The translations under genes were made by a program, and so were the position numbers. Positions 53,735-63,934 of a DNA stretch of 64,000 bases are shown piece after piece. The DNA is from Branchiostoma floridae (lineage: Eukaryota > Chordata > Leptocardii > Amphioxiformes > Branchiostomatidae), in assembly GCF_000003815.2 (NCBI RefSeq), contig NW_023365702.1, positions 144,828 to 208,827 on the forward strand, read 5' to 3'. Every line of letters starts with the position of its first letter. The first letter of the stretch is position 1. The notes beneath the pieces were generated by a model. The model was not told the DNA's origin. It did not search any database and worked only from the letters and a program-made list of their open reading frames with translations.

Positions 53735-54110
53735 ATAAGGCACTACTTTCTACATATACCTGCGATTTGTTTTTATTTGCTGAGCATCTAGCACTAGATT
53801 TTCGGGTGCAGATACGCTGAAGATCGCTAGAAGGCATCACTGCACAAGACGGGATCTAACGAAACCAATGACCAAGCAGAGGTTTGGCTTTGGCTATATT
53901 TTGATGTGTTTTATCCATTTTTGTCGGAAAACGAAATCACACCAACTTGGGGATTCCGCGTGACATGAAGAAAACAGTTCAAAATAGAAAGCCGGTTAAA
54001 AACGCCTAAAATCACATCAAAAACAGCTGGAGCCGAACCTCTGCTTGGAGAATCCTTTTTGGTTTGGTCAACAGTCTGCCGCTTTTCTTTAGTATTAAAC
54101 GCAGGTTACA
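53735..54110 (+). repeat. Dispersed repeat block D
   Basis: Same block as at 27360, 32020 and 59565. Confidence 0.65.
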
Positions 54111-54310
54111 GGTGCAGGTCTGGTTTCCAAAGGATGCCCGCAATTTTGACCATCACAAAAGAGAGCATCATAGGAGAATAGCAATATGACCAGTGTTAGT
54201 CTCAGTGAAATGAATGTCGTGTCTGCATTCATCTTTACATAAATCCTGTTTGAGCAATATCGCGACAACTATTGAATAACCAGGAGATGATGGTTGACCC
54301 AGGTCGTGAT

Positions 54311-54466
54311 ACACTTCCGGGTTATGAGACGCAACTTCCTGTTTTCCGGAAAACGGCGTGGTCTGGATAGATTTTTTTTCCTCTCGAAGATCTCACCAAC
54401 ATTTAGCGGTTTTAGGGAGTCTACGGATGTTTTTGTGCACGTCGTCTGGTATTCAAGTTTGTTCAG
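54311..54466 (+). promoter_or_regulatory. Promoter and non-coding exon 1 of gene 10
   Basis: ACACTTCCGGGTTATGAGACGC and AACTTCCTG, ACGGCG box, exon 1 ending TTGTTCAG at 54466 with donor GTAAGACG. A poly-G run (54567-54583) follows in the intron. Confidence 0.75.
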
Positions 54467-55013
54467 GTAAGACGGCATCTTGTATTTTGATACTAGAAGC
54501 TCTGTAGGTTTTGCAGAAAGCTCGAAAGTGAAGCGTTTCGTGAACGCGTTGCAACTTCTTTTTTTTTGGGGGGGGGGGGGGGGCAAATAAAGGTAAAAGT
54601 CACTTGGTTCTAACGTCTGTGCCGCTGGAAGATAGACCCTAGGAAATAGTAAAGAATTTTCCAAATGTTTGGTTGAAAAGTTTCAGTTTTATGCACCTAA
54701 ATATTGTAGAGTACATTCTGATACGTAGAGGAAGAAGAAGAGAAAGAAACGTAAACAGCTGGGGTCTGTGAGGGGTTTATGGAGATCCATTGATAAGTAT
54801 TCTGAGGTTATGTATTCAAAGGCATATGAAAATACAAGCCTGTTTTATATATTGTTCTTTCAGAGTCAATTTTGTAGTGTTCATTGTTGTAAAAATAAGT
54901 CATACTTACATGAAAGGCGCGGTTTACATTTGTAAGGTGTACCTCAACTTCCCCCGTCCGCCCCCAGGCCGGAACTTCTAGCATCTGGTGTTCATCATGG
55001 CGTGTTTAAACTA

Positions 55014-55492
55014 CAGTCAAACCTGCCCGACCGACCACCTCTTTTCAGCGACCACCTGGCCATTTCGACCGCTTTTTCTCGGTCCCGATTTATATTCCCA
55101 TTGACGTAAGCATTAAGCGACCTTTTCTCAACGGCCACCTGGCCAACGCGACCGGCCCAAATTGAGACCCATAACGACCGCATCATTTTCAAAATTGAGG
55201 TTTTCATCGATTTTTTATGATAACTAGCGCGATTTTGTGCCGAAATCTGCCAGTTTGTGTCGGATTTTGGGGTTAAATTTACAGTTTACAGTGTGCGTGT
55301 TGTAATTGACATTAAAGACCTCGCTTCTTTACGTGCGTGCAGTGTGCTTGCTATTTGCCACTAAACACAACGAAAACCATCTATACTTTGCATCGGGCAT
55401 GTTTTGAGTCGATACTCTTCTCAGCGACCACCTGTCCAAATCGACCGTTTTTTTCCGGTCGCCCGGGTGGTCCTCTTGGGCAGGTTTGACTG
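55014..55492. mobile_element. Tc1/mariner-type MITE, 479 bp, TA target site
   Basis: Terminal inverted repeats CAGTCAAACCTGCCC / GGGCAGGTTTGACTG with TA on both sides (55012-13, 55493-94). Subterminal GCGACCACCTG repeats are present. No transposase is encoded. TA duplication and CAGT-type ends are usual for Tc1/mariner derivatives. Confidence 0.8.
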
Positions 55493-55974
55493 TACTAGTA
55501 ACTCTACGGGGCCGTGGAGGTTCAGTAGTACTACTGCATACCTGTATACCATCTTCAGTCGAGGGAGGAGTATACTCCTGTGGTGGACTAGTGATTCCTT
55601 TGCTGTGAAATGGCAAAACGACCATTGTTTTGATTACCGCCCATTCACAAGTTTTGCAGACAATGCCCACTGGGAAAGTGGTACCACTTGGCACAAAAAT
55701 ATGTGAATTTTCATGAATTTTAGCAAAACTAACCAAGAAAATAGGGAAGAAACACACTAAATTTCAAAAGTAGTACAGTATAGCAGGGCTACTGGAGGGC
55801 CTCCGTTATTCCATCCTCTGGGGAGGACTCTGATTGATGAAGTATTCAATTTCTACTGGTATTTTAAAATTCTGTCGTCATGGAAATAATAAACACTAAT
55901 GCCTCTGCTAATTGAGACCGAGTTTGATTGTAGAAACATACGTGAATAACTTCATCAGGTTGGCAATTATTCAT

Positions 55975-56596
55975 ATAGTAAGGTTCTTTTAGCACAACCA
56001 GAAAATAACTTACTTCCAACGTTTCGGTGTCTGTCAGTCACCATCATCAGGGTGGAATGACGGGAACTACTTCTTGCTGCTACTTATAGCCGATGTAGGT
56101 GGCGTTGCAAAAGGATTCCGTGTAAAAGTTGTGACAAGGTGTACATTGGAGAGACGGGCAGGACTTTCAACACCAGACTTGAAGAACACAGAAAGGAGGC
56201 ACAAAACAGTAAAGGCAGTGCATACACAAGATCTCAGAAGAAGGCAGCAGAACAAACAGAGAACAAATCGGCAGTCACAGACCATATTCATAGAAACAAT
56301 TGCGTAATAGACTGGGAGGGGGCAAGAGTCATTGACAGAGAGGAAAACAGAAGAACTCGATGGATTAAAGAAGCAGTTTGGATCAGAATATCAGTGCCAG
56401 TCATGATCAGAGACGAGGGGGATACAAGCTGAGCCACGTCTGGGATGGCATTCTTGCTGCTGCAACGCCACCTACATCGGCTATAAGTAGCAGCAAGAAG
56501 TAGTTCCCGTCATTCCACCCTGATGATGGTGACTGACAGACACCGAAACGTTGGAAGTAAGTTATTTTCTGGTTGTGCTAAAAGAACCTTACTATA
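55975..56596 (+). mobile_element. Penelope-like element fragment with inverted terminal copies
   Basis: Left arm (55975-56112) is an inverted copy of the right arm (56458-56596); both end TATAGTAAGGTTCTTTTAGC. Between them is a GIY-YIG endonuclease frame. This is the layout of 5'-truncated Penelope-like elements whose terminal repeat is present in inverted orientation. The right arm carries CTGATGA ... GAAACG (56520-56550), resembling the hammerhead core reported for Penelope-like elements. Confidence 0.75.
56115..56432 (+). pseudogene. GIY-YIG endonuclease domain of a Penelope-like element (truncated)
   Basis: The frame reads IPCKSCDKVYIGETGRTFNT then RLEEHRKE: a CxxC plus the V-Y-I-G-E-T-G-R core, with downstream DHIHRNNCVIDWEGARVIDRE and TRWIKEAVWI. 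These are hallmarks of the Penelope-type GIY-YIG nuclease. The reverse transcriptase is absent. Near 56415 a single-base shift turns the usual C-terminal LSHVWD motif out of frame. Confidence 0.75.
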
Positions 56597-56915
56597 TGTA
56601 GAAACATAGGTAACATAACTTTTAACTCTCCTCTACTTCGCTCGTTACTTTCTCCTCTGAACTATGCCTGTACCTAGACTTTCTCTGTATGTTCTGTATG
56701 GGGTAATAGGGGTATCGCTTGGGGGGGGGGGGGTGCTGCTGTAGAATTTCCTTGGGGGCATGTTGGCCCAAGAGCCGAGGAGTTGGGCTGTATTGGCCCT
56801 GGAAACATTTTGGCTTGTACAAGTTTTGATACAAATGTACTTACACATTTAGGGCCTCTTGGCTAATTACAATTCATCTTTTCCCTACAGGCCTTGTGCT
56901 GGAGCAAGAAGGAGG

Positions 56916-57674
56916 ATGGCATCAACAAGCAACGTACTGAGTTCAAACAAAGTCAGCAGAGATGCAGAAAATGATTCTGTGCAACCTGGTACTAGCAGAG
57001 AGGAGAAGTGCTACAGGTGTGAGGAGTGCAGCACGCAGTTCAGTCGGCTGAGTAATCTGCAAAGGCACATGCGGACTCACACAGGGGAGAAGCCTTATAA
57101 GTGTGAGGAGTGTAGCAAACAGTTCAGTCAGCGGGGTAATCTGAAGACTCACATGCAGACTCACACAGGGGAGAGACCCTACAAGTGTGAGGAGTGCAGC
57201 AAACAGTTTAGTCAGCTGGCTAATCTAAAGAGACACATACAGACTCATACTGCTGATAAACCCTACATGTGTGAGGAGTGTAGCAAGCAGTTCAGTGAGC
57301 TGAGTAAGCTGAAGATTCACCTGCGGACTCATACAGGGGAGAAACCCTACAAGTGTGAGGAGTGCAGCAGGCAGTTCAGTCGGCTGGGTCATCTAAAGGA
57401 GCACATGCGAACTCATACAGGGGAAAAGCCCTACAAGTGTGAGGAGTGCAGCAGACAGTTCAGTCGACTGGGTCATCTAAAGGAACACATGCGGACTCAC
57501 ACAGGTGAGAAACCCTACAGGTGTGAGGAGTGCTGCAGGCAGTTCAGTGAGCTAGGTACTCTAAAAACTCATATGCGAACTCACACAGGAGAGAAACCCT
57601 ACAAGTGTGAGGAGTGCAGCAAACAGTTCAGTCGGCTCAGAATTCTTAGAAAGCACATGAAAACTCACAAATAA
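56916..57674 (+). CDS. C2H2 zinc-finger protein, 8 fingers (gene 10), coding exon 2
   Basis: 252 residues from the family start (MASTSNVLSSNKVSRDAEND..., a divergent leader). The acceptor TTTCCCTACAG ends at 56890; the frame open to 56859 is intronic upstream of it. Eight fingers are intact. The linker after finger 3 is TADKP. The terminus is RKHMKTHK. Fingers 5-7 differ by only about three bases in 250 from fingers 3-5 of gene 4, 37 kb away, suggesting gene conversion. The usual AATAAA is mutated to AATACA. Confidence 0.92.
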   Translation: MASTSNVLSSNKVSRDAENDSVQPGTSREEKCYRCEECSTQFSRLSNLQRHMRTHTGEKPYKCEECSKQFSQRGNLKTHMQTHTGERPYKCEECSKQFSQLANLKRHIQTHTADKPYMCEECSKQFSELSKLKIHLRTHTGEKPYKCEECSRQFSRLGHLKEHMRTHTGEKPYKCEECSRQFSRLGHLKEHMRTHTGEKPYRCEECCRQFSELGTLKTHMRTHTGEKPYKCEECSKQFSRLRILRKHMKTHK

Positions 57675-58471
57675 GAAAGCCCAGGACCAGGAGTGTGAAA
57701 TAGAGATGTTGGTCACATGGTAAATTTTGAAGATTACCTGTAAACATGGCTCATTTGTCAATGTTAATTTTTTCACATTTTGTTTAGTAGTATATTCATT
57801 TTTTCGATTGTAGCTCTATGTATTGTTGTAATGATCTTGCTATGAAAGGTATTACTTTTATTTAAGTTTTCTTTTCTTTTCTTCCTGATTTCTTGTATGA
57901 AGTCCCCAACCTTAGATTAGTTAGAAAAGTATAACAGTAAGAGTAGGTTTTGTTCTTTATTTAAGTTTTTTTGCTAATGCCCATCTAGTGTGGAATGACA
58001 ATTTTAGTTGCAAAAGTCTTGTTCTATATTTCAGTCTTGTAGCTTACCTGATGATGATGGCAGTTTCTTCGTATGATTAGACGACCAGTCTGCCTGGCCT
58101 GCACGTGACTTTTTAAGGTGAAGGAGGGGTGTGCACTTCCTTCTCCACCCTCTCGTCTACTTACGTAGCTTACCTATAACTTTGGTAACAATAGAACTTG
58201 TGAAAGCAGTTATTGTGTGAAGGAGATTTGTTTCGTCACTACTAACTTCTTTGTACTAATCTACATTTACTGTAGTGTGAATGTTAGCGTTGTCAGGTAT
58301 GTATTGATAATTATACTTGCTTTCAACTAGGTTTTAATCTTTTTTAGGGGTATCAGAAGTTGTTTTTTGAGGCCTGAATTTTTCTTGAAAACACACATTG
58401 TAGAAGTATTATTTTAGGTTTTAACTTTTATTATTCTGTTAGTTTTTTCATTGTAGTCATTTGTTTTGTTC
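57675..58471 (+). other. 3' UTR of gene 10, with 115-bp insertion
   Basis: Family 3' UTR interrupted at 58050-58164 by 115 bp flanked by an 11-bp duplication GTAGCTTACCT (58039-58049 and 58165-58175). The insert is GC-richer and has no recognised identity. Confidence 0.7.
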
Positions 58472-58477
58472 AATACA
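58472..58477 (+). terminator. Degenerate poly(A) signal, gene 10
   Basis: AATACA in TTTTGTTCAATACAGTTGTTTG, where siblings have AATAAA. AATACA is a weak variant, so 3' processing here may be inefficient. Confidence 0.55.
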
Positions 58478-58560
58478 GTTGTTTGTTTGGTGCACACTTG
58501 TTTGGAGATAGCATTTGAAGAAGCCGATACATTTAGGTATGGCACTAAGCCATAGTATGT

Positions 58561-58690
58561 AGAAGAATTCTTTTACACAACCAGTTTGTACTCACTTTGC
58601 GTATGTTTCGATATCTGAGGAAGGTGTCTGAGAGTCATCGAAATGTTAGCAAAGTGAGTAAAATTTGGTTGTGTGAAAGAATTCTCCTAT
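58561..58690. repeat. Foldback repeat F, 3' of gene 10, with hammerhead-like core
   Basis: Arms AGAATTCTTTTACACAACCAG / TTGGTTGTGTGAAAGAATTCT, each about 20 bases, enclose CTGAGGA, A, GGTGTC-TGAGA-GTCATC, GAAATG. Confidence 0.8.
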
Positions 58691-58848
58691 ATTCTACCAA
58701 CCTGATGAAACTATTTTCCGAAATCGCCATAGTAGTTTATAAGTATGATGTACAGATGACTGGGTACAAACAAAACACTTTTTTATGCTCCCAAAATTGA
58801 AAGGAACGCATCTAAAACCATGAATTCCTCAATGATAGTTATGATAGT

Positions 58849-59006
58849 TTAATCTCCAAGCAGATCCTACGGTAGCATAAGATAGTATCAAAAGCCGGCT
58901 TAGGAGTGTGTTTTGCTACATGGTAAATGTACACCTCTTGGCTGACTACACTCCTTGGCCATTTTGGTACTATCTTATGCCATTGTAGGATCTGCTTGGA
59001 GATTAA
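58849..59006. repeat. MITE with TAATCTCC ends and 9-bp TSD (copy 2)
   Basis: TAATCTCCAAGCAGATCCTAC / GTAGGATCTGCTTGGAGATTA, flanked on both sides by ATGATAGTT. It has a different centre from the copy at 32434. Confidence 0.85.
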
Positions 59007-59177
59007 TGATAGTTATGATTTTGTAATCAGACTGATTGTTTTCATCCAAGATGTGCTCCTTTCAAAGACATGATGAAGACATGCTTTGAGGCACATCCTG
59101 GATATCCAGAACATATCAATACATATAAATAAATCATTCGAGCCTTCTCAAGTTATGCTGTTCATCTGCTTAAAAGC

Positions 59178-59364
59178 ACATACATACATACTTTCAAACA
59201 TACACACAAGCATATATACATACATTAAGACACACACACACACATACATACATACACACAAACATACATACATACATACACACAAACATATATACATACA
59301 TACATATATACATACATAACACACACACTCACATACATACAAACATACATAACACACATACGTG

Positions 59365-59398
<34 letters not shown>

Positions 59399-59422
59399 CA
59401 TACATATACACACATACAAACA
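59178..59422 (+). repeat. (CATA)n / (CA)n microsatellite
   Basis: Imperfect ACATACAC array, ending in a CA run and AAACAGACGCTATCAAAAGCC. Confidence 0.88.
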
Positions 59423-59564
59423 GACGCTATCAAAAGCCTAACCTTAGCGCAGGTAATTACACATTTCAGAATTCAAAGACAAAAGAATACGTTATCACCC
59501 GAATGTTAATTTCATTAAGTTACTACATTTAAATTCTCACGAAAAGAATAAAACAACATGATTC

Positions 59565-59985
59565 CATATAAGGCACCACTTGCTACATGTACTTGAGATT
59601 CGTTTTTATTTGCTGAGCAGAGCACCGGATTTCCGGGTGCATATACGCTGATGATCGCTAGAAGGCATCACTGCACAGGACACTGGACGGGTCTTCTTTT
59701 CAAATGTGGCCTTACGGAACCAATGACCAAGCAGATGTTTGACTTTGGCTGTATTTTGATGTGTTTTATTCGTTTTTGTCGGGAAACGGAATCACACCAA
59801 CTTTGGGGATCCCGCATGGCATGAAGAAAACAGTCCAAAATTGAAACGCCGTTAAAACTCTTGAAATAACGTCAAAAACAGATTGAATCGAACCTCTGCT
59901 TGGAGAATACGTACTTCTTGGTTTGGTCAGCAGTCTGCCGTTTTTCTCCAGTGGCACGGGTACAGGTACAGGTCTGGTTTCCAAA
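59565..59985 (+). repeat. Dispersed repeat block D
   Basis: Fifth copy of the block. It ends near GGTACAGGTCTGGTTTCC as at 32640 and 54110. Confidence 0.65.
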
Positions 59986-60179
59986 GGATGCCGCAATTTA
60001 AAACACGTTGATCATCTGCAAAAGGAGCGACAGAGAGGAATAAAAATATGACCAGTGCCAGTGTCAGTCTCCAAGAAAGAAATGCCATGTCTGCACTCAT
60101 CTTTACATAAATCCCATTTGAGCGTTATCGCGACAACTATTGGATAACCAGGAGATAATGGTGATATAGGACCGTTGGT

Positions 60180-60334
60180 GTACTTCCGGGTCATATGACG
60201 CCACTTCCTGTTTTCTGGAGAAACGGCGTGGGTTTGGAAGTTTTCTTCGTTTCGAAGATCTCGTCAACATTTAGCGGTTTTAGTGAGTCTACGGACGCTT
60301 TTGTGCAAGTCTGCTGGTGTTCAAGTTTGTTCGG
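60180..60334 (+). promoter_or_regulatory. Promoter and non-coding exon 1 of gene 11
   Basis: TACTTCCGGGTCATATGACGCC and CACTTCCTG, ACGGCG box, exon 1 ending TTGTTCGG at 60334 with donor GTAAGACG. The last exon base triplet is CGG instead of CAG, which weakens the donor slightly. Confidence 0.75.
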
Positions 60335-61134
60335 GTAAGACGACATCTTGTATTTTGATACTAGAAGCTACTAGGTTTGTCAGGAAGCTCGAAAGTGAAC
60401 CGTTTCGTGAACGCGTCGCAACTTCAGTTCTTTACAGGGAGGGGGGCAAACAAGGACGACAACAATACAGGTTTAAACCACATGGTTAGTCGTCTGTATC
60501 CACTGGAACATAGACCATAGTTTGCAGGGAAGAATTGTAGAAATTTATGTTTGAAATGTTCCAGTTTTCTGCACAAAAATAGGGAGAGAACATTCTGATA
60601 CGTAGAGGTATGCAGAAAACGTAAACAGCGGGGGCCTGTGAGGGGTTTACAAAGTATCCGTTGATAAGAATTCTAAGGTTATTTATTAAAAAGACAATTG
60701 AAAATGCAAGCCTGTCTTTATGTATTCCTCCTTTGTGATCAATTTTACATTGTTCGTTGGTGTAGAAAAATTTGTCATACTTGTATGAAAGGCGCGGTTT
60801 ATATCTGTAAGGTGTACCTCAACTCCCCCCGCCACCCCCCCCCCCCACCCCCCGTGTACACTATTTGATATGCACTAGATTTCCGGCGGTTTCTAGCGAG
60901 GACCAATCAGATGACTGCTAGCAGGTCACTGACCGCCGTCGACAATTAGCCAATGGCAGCCTAGTTACGGGCTAATTGCACCTCTTGTAGCCATCTAGTT
61001 TCATGTAAATGTCCTACACTCAACCCAAGCGCATTTGAGTTGCTGTTTTGAGTTCTTCCGTACGTCTAGATCGATCAGCTTGAATATAGTTAACTTTGAA
61101 AGTTGGATGATCAAAAAGCGGAGGGACTGTAGAG

Positions 61135-61284
61135 ATGAAGTTTTACACTTTCAATGGTGCTGCGCTCGCGCTAATGGAGCGGTCGCTACGCGCCCGTTGC
61201 GACAACTGTGGAACGTCGAACTATGTTTGTGTCAAGAAGCTACAGAAGCCTCCACAACGTGTAAAAATTGTGACGAGGAAGTGA
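61135..61284 (+). CDS. Possible small ORF, 49 aa, in the 60.9-62.1 kb insertion
   Basis: ATG-initiated frame MKFYTFNGAALALMERSL... with CDNCGTSNYVCVKK, a CxxC knuckle and a basic end. An overlapping 93-codon frame starts at 61035. No family is recognised. It could be a fragment of the inserted element. Confidence 0.2.
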   Translation: MKFYTFNGAALALMERSLRARCDNCGTSNYVCVKKLQKPPQRVKIVTRK

Positions 61285-61319
61285 CTTGGGTTAGCCCTAA
61301 GAATGGACACAGATAAATG

Positions 61320-62025
61320 ATCAATGTGATTTTATTGAATTATTGAATTTAGTAGAATTAAAAGTACAGTAGACCCTTCTCTTCCGCCATAAGCCACAGG
61401 TACTTTTGTGATGAGCCGGCTGTATGGCCTCGTTATAAACAGGTCACCAATAAGTTAGTATTAGCACTTGTATTGTTATAATCAAATGTACGGTATCCAT
61501 ATTTCCTAAGAAGTTGTATACTTACCTATGTTGAGCCAGTAGATGTACTAAATGTTGAGCCAGTACACGGTCATAATATGGCATGCTGTCATGCATGCAT
61601 TTTGCAATGATGTGTGTAAAGTTTTGGGCTAATGTAACATGTGTCACATTTTACATTGTTGTTATTTCTGTAAAATATATAGTAAAAACAGCACGTAGTT
61701 CTACAACTCACAACTTGGATCTTGTAATAAGGTAAAAAGACGTCTCTAAAGACCCATGTGCAACGGCTGTAGTAAGTTGATTCTTCAGTCCGTACTTCTA
61801 TTCTATATACTAGTATTACCAGTATTTAAAGGGACCAGCTCACAAAAAAAAACTGCAAACTAAAGAAATCCCTAGAAAGATGTCCTTTGTAATGTATTGA
61901 CGGTATTTAACAGCTAGTAATCGACGGACAATAGGTGTGAAACACTCCTCCCTGACCCCCGCGTGCCACCGGTCTGGTGTTAATTGGTTACTCCGCATTT
62001 GAAGACCGGCTTCATGGGCGTTGAC
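61320..62025. other. Interior of the insertion, no gene seen
   Basis: AT-rich sequence with TGTTGAGCCAGTA repeated twice (61534 and 61554) and no open frame of note. Confidence 0.4.
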
Positions 62026-62184
62026 CTCGCTAGAAATCTACTGAATAACATTTAGAGCTAGCCCCCCCCCCCCCCCCCCCAGGCCGGGACTTCCCTGCGT
62101 TCTAACATCTGGTGTTCATTATTATGGCGTGTTTGAACTACTGTACAGTAACTCTACGGGGAGGTTCAATAGTACTTCTAGTTG

Positions 62185-62705
62185 GGTGGGTAGTACTGGG
62201 TACCGGTACAGAAAAATCAAGACCAGAGGATTTATTTACAGGTCCATACCTAAACGTAGACCTCAGCTAGTTTGTGAAAACTTGTGAATGGGCAAGACAA
62301 TGGTCCGTTTCACAACAAAATATGTATGGGTTTGATGGAGCTTGGAGGTTGGATGGAGTATATGATGTCTTCTGGCGTTTCAGAATTGTGTTATCATGTC
62401 AACAAAGCTAGTGCCTCAGTTAGACTACATTTGTTTGTAGAAACTTGTAAAATGTATTCTGCTTCGCTCTTGTTTTTACAGGTTTGCGATAGCAAAACCT
62501 GTATTGACTTCGTAGTCATCAATAAGCGCCGCCATGTTGGATGTTTGCTTTCTCAATTGGGGCGGTAAGTCCCCAAACACATGAATGCTGGCTGGTATAA
62601 TCAGTTCATTTTCTAACCGATCTAAAATCAGGTCCAATAATTTTTTTCAGGTCTGTTCTTTTCGCACCTGTCCAACAAGAAAAAATGGTTTTGTACCCAC
62701 CCCAA
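62185..62705 (+). repeat. Intronic repeat of gene 11 with YY1-type site
   Basis: From GGGTACCGGTACAG to TTTTGTACCCACCCC, with TTGCGATAGCAAAACC and GCGCCGCCATGTTGG (62526-62540). Confidence 0.65.
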
Positions 62706-62816
62706 TTCAGTAACATAAAATAATGAAGGGAAGCTTCACTATTTGTTAGTGTCTATTTATACATTGAGACAGAAATAGTTTGACTTGTACTCAAGTTGGT
62801 ATACTTACAAATTTTG

Positions 62817-62924
62817 TAGCCTGACTAAAATCATAATCCTAGCGCCCGGCCCTACAATATTGCCGCCGTCTCGGGGAGGGGGTCATTAACCCCAGCCAGC
62901 GAGAGATTGTGTAAACACAGGCTA
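62817..62924. repeat. MITE with TAGCCTG ends (copy 2)
   Basis: TAGCCTGACTAAAATC / GTGTAAACACAGGCTA, inserted just 46 bp before the acceptor of gene 11. The flanking CAAATT is repeated on each side. Confidence 0.78.
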
Positions 62925-62992
62925 CAAATTAAGGGACTATTTCCTAACGACAATCCTTTATTCCCTACAGGCGTACCGCAAAATCGAGGAGG

Positions 62993-63934
62993 ATGGCATC
63001 AACAAGCAATGTGCAGAGTTTGGATGACGTCAGGAGAAGTGCAGAAAAGGATGATTCTGTGCAACCTGGCACTAGCAGAGGGAAGAAGTGCTACAGGTGT
63101 GAGGAGTGCTGCAAGCAGTTTAGTCAGCTGGGTAATCTTAAGAGACACATGCAGACTCACACAGGGGAGAAACCCTTCAAGTGTGAGGAGTGCAGCAAGC
63201 AGTTCAGTGAGCTTGGTAAGCTGAAGATTCACCTGCGGACTCACACAGGGGAGAAACCCTACAGATGTGAAGAATGTAGCAAACAGTTCAGTCAGTTGTG
63301 TCATCTAAAAGGACACATTCGGACTCACACAGGGGAGAGCCCCTACAGATGTGAAGAATGTAGCAAACAGTTCAGTCAGTTGTGTCATCTAAAAGCACAC
63401 ATTCGGACTCACACAGGAGAGAAACCCTACAAGTGTGAGGAGTGCCACAAGCAGTTCAGTGAGCTAGGTCATCTAAAGAGACACATGCAAACTCATACAG
63501 GGGATAAACTGTACAGATGTGAGGAGTGCAGCAGGCAGTTCAGTCGGCTGGATCATCTAAAAATACACGTGCGGGCTCACACAGGGGAGAAACCCTACAA
63601 GTGTGAGGAGTGCAGAAAGGAGTTCAGTCTGCTGGATAATTTGAAGAAGCATATGCGGACTCACACAGGGGAGAAACCCTACAGGTGTGAAGAGTGCAGC
63701 AGGCAGTTCAGTCAACTGACTAATCTACAAAAACACATGCGGACTCACACAGGAGAGAAACCCTACAGGTGTGAGGAGTGCGGTAGGCAGTTCAGTGAGC
63801 TGGGAAGTCTCCAGAAACACATGCGGACTCACACAGGGGAGAAGCCCTACAAGTGTGAGGAGTGCAGCAAACATTTCAGTCGGCTGGATAATCTTAGGAG
63901 GCATATGCAAACTCACACAAGGGACAAAGTGTGA
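62993..63934 (+). CDS. C2H2 zinc-finger protein, 10 fingers (gene 11), coding exon 2
   Basis: 313 residues: leader [20 protein letters not shown]... and ten fingers with all Cys/His present. The acceptor TTCCCTACAG ends at 62970. Fingers 3 and 4 are near-duplicates (QLCHLKGH / QLCHLKAH) with a TGESP linker between. Finger 7 is the variant CRKEF. The C terminus TRDKV results from the same 8-bp linker deletion as in genes 2 and 8. A decayed last finger follows to 63996, where the family terminus ACTCACAAATAAG is reached at the window edge. The 3' UTR lies outside. Confidence 0.92.
   Translation: MASTSNVQSLDDVRRSAEKDDSVQPGTSRGKKCYRCEECCKQFSQLGNLKRHMQTHTGEKPFKCEECSKQFSELGKLKIHLRTHTGEKPYRCEECSKQFSQLCHLKGHIRTHTGESPYRCEECSKQFSQLCHLKAHIRTHTGEKPYKCEECHKQFSELGHLKRHMQTHTGDKLYRCEECSRQFSRLDHLKIHVRAHTGEKPYKCEECRKEFSLLDNLKKHMRTHTGEKPYRCEECSRQFSQLTNLQKHMRTHTGEKPYRCEECGRQFSELGSLQKHMRTHTGEKPYKCEECSKHFSRLDNLRRHMQTHTRDKV

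Larger units (their letters stand above)
60850..62060. mobile_element. ~1.2 kb insertion of unknown type in intron of gene 11
   Basis: It interrupts the C-rich motif CCCCCGTCCGCCCCCAGGCCGG that is continuous in sibling introns; C runs lie at both edges (60830-60851, 62063-62080). TAGATTTCCGGCGGTTTCTAGCGAGG near the left and its approximate inverse CCTCGCTAGAAATCTA near the right (62026-62041) may be terminal inverted repeats. Inverted CCAAT boxes and an ORF are present inside. Confidence 0.5.
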
